In this document: positions 5,349-8,925 of the stretch, in pieces
Position numbering within the stretch: position 1 is the stretch's first letter
Layout of the letters: each line of letters begins with the position of its first letter
Program-made: the position numbers and the translations under genes
Notes under the pieces: model-generated
Databases searched by the model: none
Told to the model about the DNA's origin: nothing
What the model saw: the letters and a program-made list of their open reading frames with translations, nothing else
DNA from: Bacillota bacterium
GTDB taxonomy: Bacteria > Bacillota > Clostridia > Lachnospirales > Bianqueaceae
Length of the DNA stretch: 8,925 nt
Direction: 5' to 3'
Assembly (NCBI GenBank): GCA_017474705.1
Contig: JAFVHC010000386.1
Location: 1 to 8,925 of the forward strand

Positions 5349-7172
5349 ATGGATAATGAGCATTGGGCAGCGAACCTGCCCGGTAATGATAAAATCGATG
5401 ATGAAGAGAACGCGCTGGACCTGTTTTCCGGCCTCGAGGAAGAACCCGCGCCGGAAGAACTGCCCCCGGAAACGGCTTTGGAACCAGTGGCGGAGCTTCC
5501 TTCCGAACCCACGGTAAAGATCGAGGAAAGATTGGACACTCCCGTTTATACACCACCCGTGCAGGAACCGGAGCCTGAGCCCTCCGTACCGGAACCGGAC
5601 GAAGAGGAAGAAGTTCCGGAACAGGACGAAGAGACCGTAGATTACAGCAAGAGCCTGAAGCGTCTGGTCCGTAATCTGTCCATCATTGCGGTGAGCACAT
5701 TGGTCGTCGTTTGTCTGATCGTTTTCGCCGTGTTCAATCATCTGCGCACCGCACAGAAAAACAACAAGAAAAGGAGTGCGGCCGAATCCGCCAGCGAGAT
5801 CGCTCCGGAAGAGGTCTATGACGGTGCGGAGGTCATCGGTGTCATCGAGCAGATCGATGCAATGAACGGCAAAGTCGTCGTTTATTCGGCGCTGACCGAA
5901 TCCGATACAGAATTCGATCTCAGCCGCGCGGAAAAGATCACCGATCAATATGGGACCGATATCGCCGTCAGTAATCTCCACCGCGGCCAGGTCGTGGACG
6001 TCCAGTTCAATGCTGCGAATGGCAAGATCGACCTGTTCCGGCTGACTGGAAAGGTTTCCGAGCTTACAAATGCTTATGGCGCGGTGATCAACGGCGATGT
6101 CCTGACGGTCTCCGGCGTGGCATATTCCATCGATGATCATCTGGTCTGCCTGTATCAGGGAGAAGATTATGATATCCGGAACCTGACCGCACAGCAGGTA
6201 TTTACTGCCAAGATCCTGGATGGCCATATTTATACGATCTACGTCACATATAATACAGGACAGCTGAAGCTGAACAATACCAGCGGTTATGTTGGCGGTC
6301 TGCTGACCGTAACGTCCGCGACCGGCGCGAAAAGCGCATCTCAGGACGTGACTTCCGTTATGGGTCCCATCGACGTTCTGGAAGGCCTGAATACAGTGAC
6401 GATCACGAAAAACGGTTCAACGCTGTATACCGCCAAGATATTCATCGTTGGTGGAGAGATCCGTACATTGAACCTGCCGGCTTCTTCCGAACGAACAGGT
6501 TCCGTCAAACTGGTCACGGAGCCGGAGTCTGCAAGCATCACCATCGACGGGGATTCCTATGTAGCCGGCGAAACCATCGAACTGACTTATGGTGAGCATG
6601 AACTGATCGCGACCGCATCCGGTTATACCGACTATACCAAGACCATCACGGTGGGTCAGCCGTACCAGCGTGTGTTGATCCAGATGGTCAACAGTACGAC
6701 GTCGGTCTCCATTACGTCCGCGGTTTCCGGTTCCGCCGTATATATCGATGGTTCCTATTACGGAACGGCGCCGCTGCGCGTCTCCCTGTATCCGGGCACC
6801 TACAGGATCACGTTGGTCACCTCGGGTTATTATGATGTGACCATGAAAGTCACTGTCACCGGCGGCACGCTGGAACAGGTCGTTTACTTCTCCGAATTCT
6901 ACAAGGAAGAAAGCGAGGAAAGCAGCGAAGAGGAATCCTCCAGCAGCGAGCCGGAGTCTTCCAGTGAATCGGAATCCAGCAGCGAGTCGGAATCCTCCAG
7001 CGAAGAATCCTCCAGTGAGGAATCCAGCAGCGAATCAGAGTCCTCCAGTGAATCGGAATCCAGCAGCGAACCGGAATCTTCCAGTGAATCGGAGTCCAGC
7101 AGCGAAAGCATCCCGGACGAGCCGGATCCCAGTACGCCTGAGGAAGGTTCCGACGAAAACACAGGTGAATGA
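5349..7172 (+). CDS. Membrane-anchored protein with two PEGA-like repeats and a Ser/Glu-rich tail
   Basis: A 607-residue protein of unknown function. Residues 1-100 are acidic and Pro/Glu-rich and presumably cytoplasmic. KSLKRLVR (101-108) is a basic stop before one hydrophobic span (about 110-129), giving an N-in, C-out topology with no cleaved signal peptide. Residues about 155-375 form a beta-rich extracytoplasmic region. Two PEGA-like repeats follow: about 384-445 (SITIDGDSYVAGETIEL, HELIATASGYTDY) and about 452-514 (SAVYIDGSYYGTAPLRVSLYPG, YRITLVTSGYYDV). PEGA domains are usually surface beta-sandwich modules. Residues 518-587 are almost only Ser and Glu in SSSESE-like units, then a Pro/Glu end; there is no LPXTG sorting signal. 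The ATG has GAAAGG (5334-5339) 9 bases upstream. Its stop overlaps the ispE start (ATGA). A wall-spanning or envelope-sensing role is inferred only. Confidence 0.85.
   Translation: MDNEHWAANLPGNDKIDDEENALDLFSGLEEEPAPEELPPETALEPVAELPSEPTVKIEERLDTPVYTPPVQEPEPEPSVPEPDEEEEVPEQDEETVDYSKSLKRLVRNLSIIAVSTLVVVCLIVFAVFNHLRTAQKNNKKRSAAESASEIAPEEVYDGAEVIGVIEQIDAMNGKVVVYSALTESDTEFDLSRAEKITDQYGTDIAVSNLHRGQVVDVQFNAANGKIDLFRLTGKVSELTNAYGAVINGDVLTVSGVAYSIDDHLVCLYQGEDYDIRNLTAQQVFTAKILDGHIYTIYVTYNTGQLKLNNTSGYVGGLLTVTSATGAKSASQDVTSVMGPIDVLEGLNTVTITKNGSTLYTAKIFIVGGEIRTLNLPASSERTGSVKLVTEPESASITIDGDSYVAGETIELTYGEHELIATASGYTDYTKTITVGQPYQRVLIQMVNSTTSVSITSAVSGSAVYIDGSYYGTAPLRVSLYPGTYRITLVTSGYYDVTMKVTVTGGTLEQVVYFSEFYKEESEESSEEESSSSEPESSSESESSSESESSSEESSSEESSSESESSSESESSSEPESSSESESSSESIPDEPDPSTPEEGSDENTGE
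6900..7109 (+). repeat. Degenerate Ser/Glu codon repeat (SSSESE tail)
   Basis: The tail of the PEGA protein is built from 15-18-base units encoding SSSEE or SSSESE/SSSEPE, alternating TCC, TCT, AGT and AGC serine codons. The block at 6941-6985 recurs at 7061-7105 with 3 differences in 45 bases, and a 25-base piece at 6961-6985 recurs exactly at 7045-7069. This indicates expansion by in-frame duplication, so length may vary between strains. Confidence 0.85.
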
Positions 7173-8074
7173 AACACGGTTTTATCATGGGACACTTTCA
7201 GGAAAAAAGAGAGTACAGCCGCGGTTATGCCAAGATCAACCTGACGTTGGATGTGGGACCGAGGCGTGATGATGGTTTCCATGAGGTCAGTATGATCATG
7301 CAGACCATCCGCCTCTGGGACGACGTCTGGCTGACGATCACGGATGGCAGCGAGGTCACCATGGACTGCAACATTCCGTTCCTGGGCGCGGATGACCGCA
7401 ATATTGCCTATCGTGCAGCTCTTCTTATGCGGGAACGGTTCGGCTTGACCGGCGGACTGCACATCCATATGGAGAAGCGCATCCCAATCGCTGCCGGCCT
7501 GGCCGGCGGCAGTGCCGATACGGCGGCCGTGATCAAAGGAATGAACCGTCTGTATGGGCTGGGACTGAAGAACAGTCAGATGATGCAGATCGGACAGGAA
7601 CTGGGATCCGACGTGCCGTTCTGTATCGTCGGAGGCACCTGCTTTGCCCGCGGCCGCGGAGAGATCATTCAAAGGTTGAAAGCGCCTATGCCTTTCGCTT
7701 ATGTGGTGTTGGTCAAACCGCCTTTTGGCATCTCGACGCCCTGGTCATACCAGATGTTCGACAAGCAGGTCATCACCCGTCGGCCGGACGAACCGGCCAT
7801 GGAGCAGGCGATCGTCTCCGGAGATCTGGGTGCGGTCGGCCGGGAAATGGTCAATCTGCTGGAACCTGCGGCGTTGGAAAAATTCCCGATCCTCATCTGG
7901 CTGAAAGAACGTTTGAAGAGCCATGGTGCGCAAGGCGTCATGATGAGCGGCAGCGGTCCAACGGTATACGCGCTGTTCCGCGAAAAAAAGACAGCGGTCG
8001 AAGCGCTCAAGGATCTGCGCAGCGTCTGTCCCAAACGGTATCAGGTACTGTTTTCACAGATCCTTGACCAATGA
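7169..8074 (+). CDS. ispE: 4-diphosphocytidyl-2-C-methyl-D-erythritol kinase
   Basis: Phosphorylates CDP-ME at the 2-hydroxyl with ATP in the MEP pathway of isoprenoid synthesis (quinones, undecaprenyl phosphate). The 301-residue GHMP kinase has GYAKINLTLDVGPRRDDGFHEV (19-40, in two parts: GYAKINLTL with Lys22, then DDGFHEV), the ATP-binding PIAAGLAGGSADTAA (106-120), GSDVPFC with the catalytic Asp148, and the third GHMP motif MMSGSGPTVYALF (258-270). The ATG at 7169-7171 overlaps the TGA of the PEGA gene (7170-7172), implying translational coupling. A second ATG at 7187 would remove six residues; neither has a well-spaced ribosome site (AGGTGA abuts the first), and the first 16 residues lie before the conserved domain, so the start is uncertain. 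A terminator follows 15 bases after the stop. Confidence 0.95.
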   Translation: MKHGFIMGHFQEKREYSRGYAKINLTLDVGPRRDDGFHEVSMIMQTIRLWDDVWLTITDGSEVTMDCNIPFLGADDRNIAYRAALLMRERFGLTGGLHIHMEKRIPIAAGLAGGSADTAAVIKGMNRLYGLGLKNSQMMQIGQELGSDVPFCIVGGTCFARGRGEIIQRLKAPMPFAYVVLVKPPFGISTPWSYQMFDKQVITRRPDEPAMEQAIVSGDLGAVGREMVNLLEPAALEKFPILIWLKERLKSHGAQGVMMSGSGPTVYALFREKKTAVEALKDLRSVCPKRYQVLFSQILDQ

Positions 8075-8088
8075 AGAATACGATCCAT

Positions 8089-8124
8089 GTGCTTCTCATC
8101 AAATGATGAGAGGCACTTCTTTTG
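8089..8124 (+). terminator. Intrinsic terminator after ispE
   Basis: GTGCTTCTCATC (8089-8100) pairs with GATGAGAGGCAC (8105-8116) with a single T-G wobble around a short A-rich loop, followed by TTCTTTT. It closes the PEGA-ispE operon. Confidence 0.85.
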
Positions 8125-8126
8125 TG

Positions 8127-8155
8127 TTGATTTTCCGCTTGCCGTATGGTATTAT
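8127..8155 (+). promoter_or_regulatory. Promoter of the small lipoprotein gene
   Basis: TTGATT (8127-8132), a 17-base spacer and TATTAT (8150-8155) with an extended TG at 8147-8148. A second -10-like TATAAC (8158-8163), also preceded by TGC, overlaps downstream, so the exact start of transcription is uncertain. Confidence 0.6.
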
Positions 8156-8215
8156 GCTATAACAAAGAACTTTGCTGAGCAGAAGTTCCGATATCCAGGA
8201 AAAGGAGATTGATCA

Positions 8216-8629
8216 ATGAAACGATTTACTGCGGTTATGTTAGCCGTCCTTCTTATGGTTTTAGCGCTCGTCGGCTGCAGCAAAAGCTCCAGTGCCGCCG
8301 GCACCTATATCGTTAAAACGATCGGTGGCCAGACCGTCGAAGAAGCTTTCACCGAAATGTTGGAACAGTACGGGGATGGTACGACTTTGGATGACCTTCT
8401 CGCCATGTTCGGTATGGAATCGATCGATGAGTTCATGGTCGTTGAACTGAAAGAGGATGGTACAGCGGTCTTGAAAATGGCCGGAGAAGAGGATGAGACT
8501 GGTACCTGGAAAGAGGAGGGTGATAAGGTCACTGTCACATATGGTGACGAGCCTACCGTATTCACCCGCAAAGGAAACGAACTTCAGTTCAAAGAAGACG
8601 GACAGGACTATGTTTTCATAAAGAAATGA
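8216..8629 (+). CDS. Small secreted lipoprotein of unknown function
   Basis: A 137-residue protein with a type II signal peptide: KR at 2-3, a hydrophobic core at 5-19 and the lipobox LVGC (18-21), so Cys21 should be lipidated and the mature 117 residues held on the outer face of the membrane. After a short Ser linker (SKSSS) the mature part starts with GTYIVKTIGG. It continues with a helix-like acidic stretch (40-70), then beta-strand-like VVELKEDGTAVLKM (75-88), GTWKEEGDKVTVTY (96-109) and NELQFKEDGQDYVFIKK. The GTY...GTW...strand pattern resembles small lipocalin-like or META-type lipoprotein domains of Firmicutes, but no family can be named with confidence. The start is fixed by AAGGAG (8202-8207) 8 bases upstream. 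It has its own promoter and terminator, so it is a single-gene unit. Confidence 0.88.
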   Translation: MKRFTAVMLAVLLMVLALVGCSKSSSAAGTYIVKTIGGQTVEEAFTEMLEQYGDGTTLDDLLAMFGMESIDEFMVVELKEDGTAVLKMAGEEDETGTWKEEGDKVTVTYGDEPTVFTRKGNELQFKEDGQDYVFIKK

Positions 8630-8646
8630 TGCGATTCGGATTATGA

Positions 8647-8676
8647 GGAGTTGTTCCATCGGACAGCTCCTTTTTT
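8647..8676 (+). terminator. Intrinsic terminator after the lipoprotein gene
   Basis: GGAGTTGTTCC (8647-8657) pairs with GGACAGCTCC (8661-8670), with one bulged T and one T-G pair, followed by six T (8671-8676). It starts 17 bases after the lipoprotein stop. Confidence 0.82.
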
Positions 8677-8677
8677 A

Positions 8678-8706
8678 TTGCGGATACGGCGTAGTTATGT
8701 TATAAT
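8678..8706 (+). promoter_or_regulatory. Extended -10 promoter of the YprB-like gene
   Basis: TTGCGG (8678-8683), a 17-base spacer and TATAAT (8701-8706) with extended TG at 8698-8699. The -35 begins one base after the T-run of the preceding terminator. The leader is about 45 bases long and ends in a strong AAGGAGG (8748-8754). Confidence 0.72.
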
Positions 8707-8758
8707 AACTTTGTATGCACATTATAAAGCTCAGTTGCTTTCTGGAGAAGGAGGAGAC

Positions 8759-8925
8759 ATGAAGATCATCAAAAGACCAGTCGTTCTGATGGCTGAAGAG
8801 AAGGCCGAATGGCTGGAGCATATCACACGTCTGGCTGATCCGGAAAAGGTCTTCTTCATGGATATCGAGACAACGGGTTTCAGCCGCACCTATGACAGTG
8901 TATATCTGACCGGGTTCCTGTATTA
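8759..8925 (+). CDS. YprB-type ribonuclease H-like exonuclease, N-terminal part
   Basis: The first 55 codons of a gene cut by the window edge. After a lead of about 30 residues comes VFFMDIETTGFS (31-42), the Exo I motif DxE (Asp35, Glu37) of DEDD-type 3'-5' exonucleases, and then SVYLTGFLY (47-55). In the Firmicutes YprB family this same order is seen (FxDIETTGF followed by a strand like LYLIG), which favours YprB over DnaQ or RNase T, where the second strand usually runs IIEIGAV. The substrate in the cell is not known for most members. The ATG has AAGGAGG ending 4 bases upstream. The remaining DEDD residues lie outside the window, so activity cannot be judged. Confidence 0.75.
   Translation, partial: MKIIKRPVVLMAEEKAEWLEHITRLADPEKVFFMDIETTGFSRTYDSVYLTGFLY

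Noticed and set aside
5340..6227. A 295-codon minus-strand open frame opposite the PEGA protein gene
   Set aside because: The plus-strand frame has a promoter, ribosome site, transmembrane span and domain repeats; the minus frame has none of these.
6900..7109. CRISPR-like or tandem non-coding repeat
   Set aside because: The repeats keep the reading frame, vary by synonymous serine codons and have no unique spacers, so they are a coding low-complexity tail.
6899..7672. A 257-codon minus-strand open frame ending in Ser/Leu/Asp repeats
   Set aside because: It is the antisense reading of the Ser/Glu repeat and of ispE, with no promoter or ribosome site.

Overview
The window looks like core chromosome of a low-to-mid GC Gram-positive bacterium (Firmicutes/Bacillota). 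Evidence: strong AAGGAG-type ribosome binding sites, TTGnnn/TATAAT promoters often with an extended -10 TG, intrinsic hairpin-plus-T terminators, a class II CCA-adding enzyme with an HD domain, a YprB-type exonuclease, and a purine branch using a separate AICAR formyltransferase and a PurO-type IMP cyclohydrolase. The family is not certain; Erysipelotrichia or Clostridia would fit. No rRNA, tRNA, CRISPR array, insertion sequence or phage gene was found.

Layout. (1) 1-511 (+): the 3' end of a ribulokinase (araB-like) gene, interrupted by an in-frame TAG at 59-61. (2) 585-1128 (+): a cysteine-type glutathione peroxidase with its own promoter and an inverted repeat over the start of transcription, broken by one extra A at about 1017-1020. 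(3) 1129-1323: two hairpin terminators between convergent genes. (4) 3694-1324 (-): a three-gene operon of an Lrp/AsnC regulator, PurO-type IMP cyclohydrolase and stand-alone AICAR formyltransferase, which together carry out the last two steps to IMP. (5) From 3921 (+): CCA tRNA nucleotidyltransferase, divergent from the purine operon. (6) 5349-8074 (+): a single-span membrane protein with two PEGA-like repeats and a long Ser/Glu tail, overlapping ispE (MEP isoprenoid pathway) by ATGA, then a terminator. (7) 8216-8629 (+): a small lipoprotein with its own promoter and terminator. (8) 8759 to the edge (+): the start of a YprB-type DEDD exonuclease-like gene.

Most of the window is housekeeping. 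The points worth a second look are the two gene-breaking lesions within 1 kb at the left end, the split purine enzymes behind an Lrp-type regulator, the operator-like inverted repeat at the peroxidase promoter, and the PEGA/Ser-Glu surface protein translationally coupled to ispE. I do not see convincing evidence for a wholly new system. All assignments come from reading motifs by eye; no database search was run.
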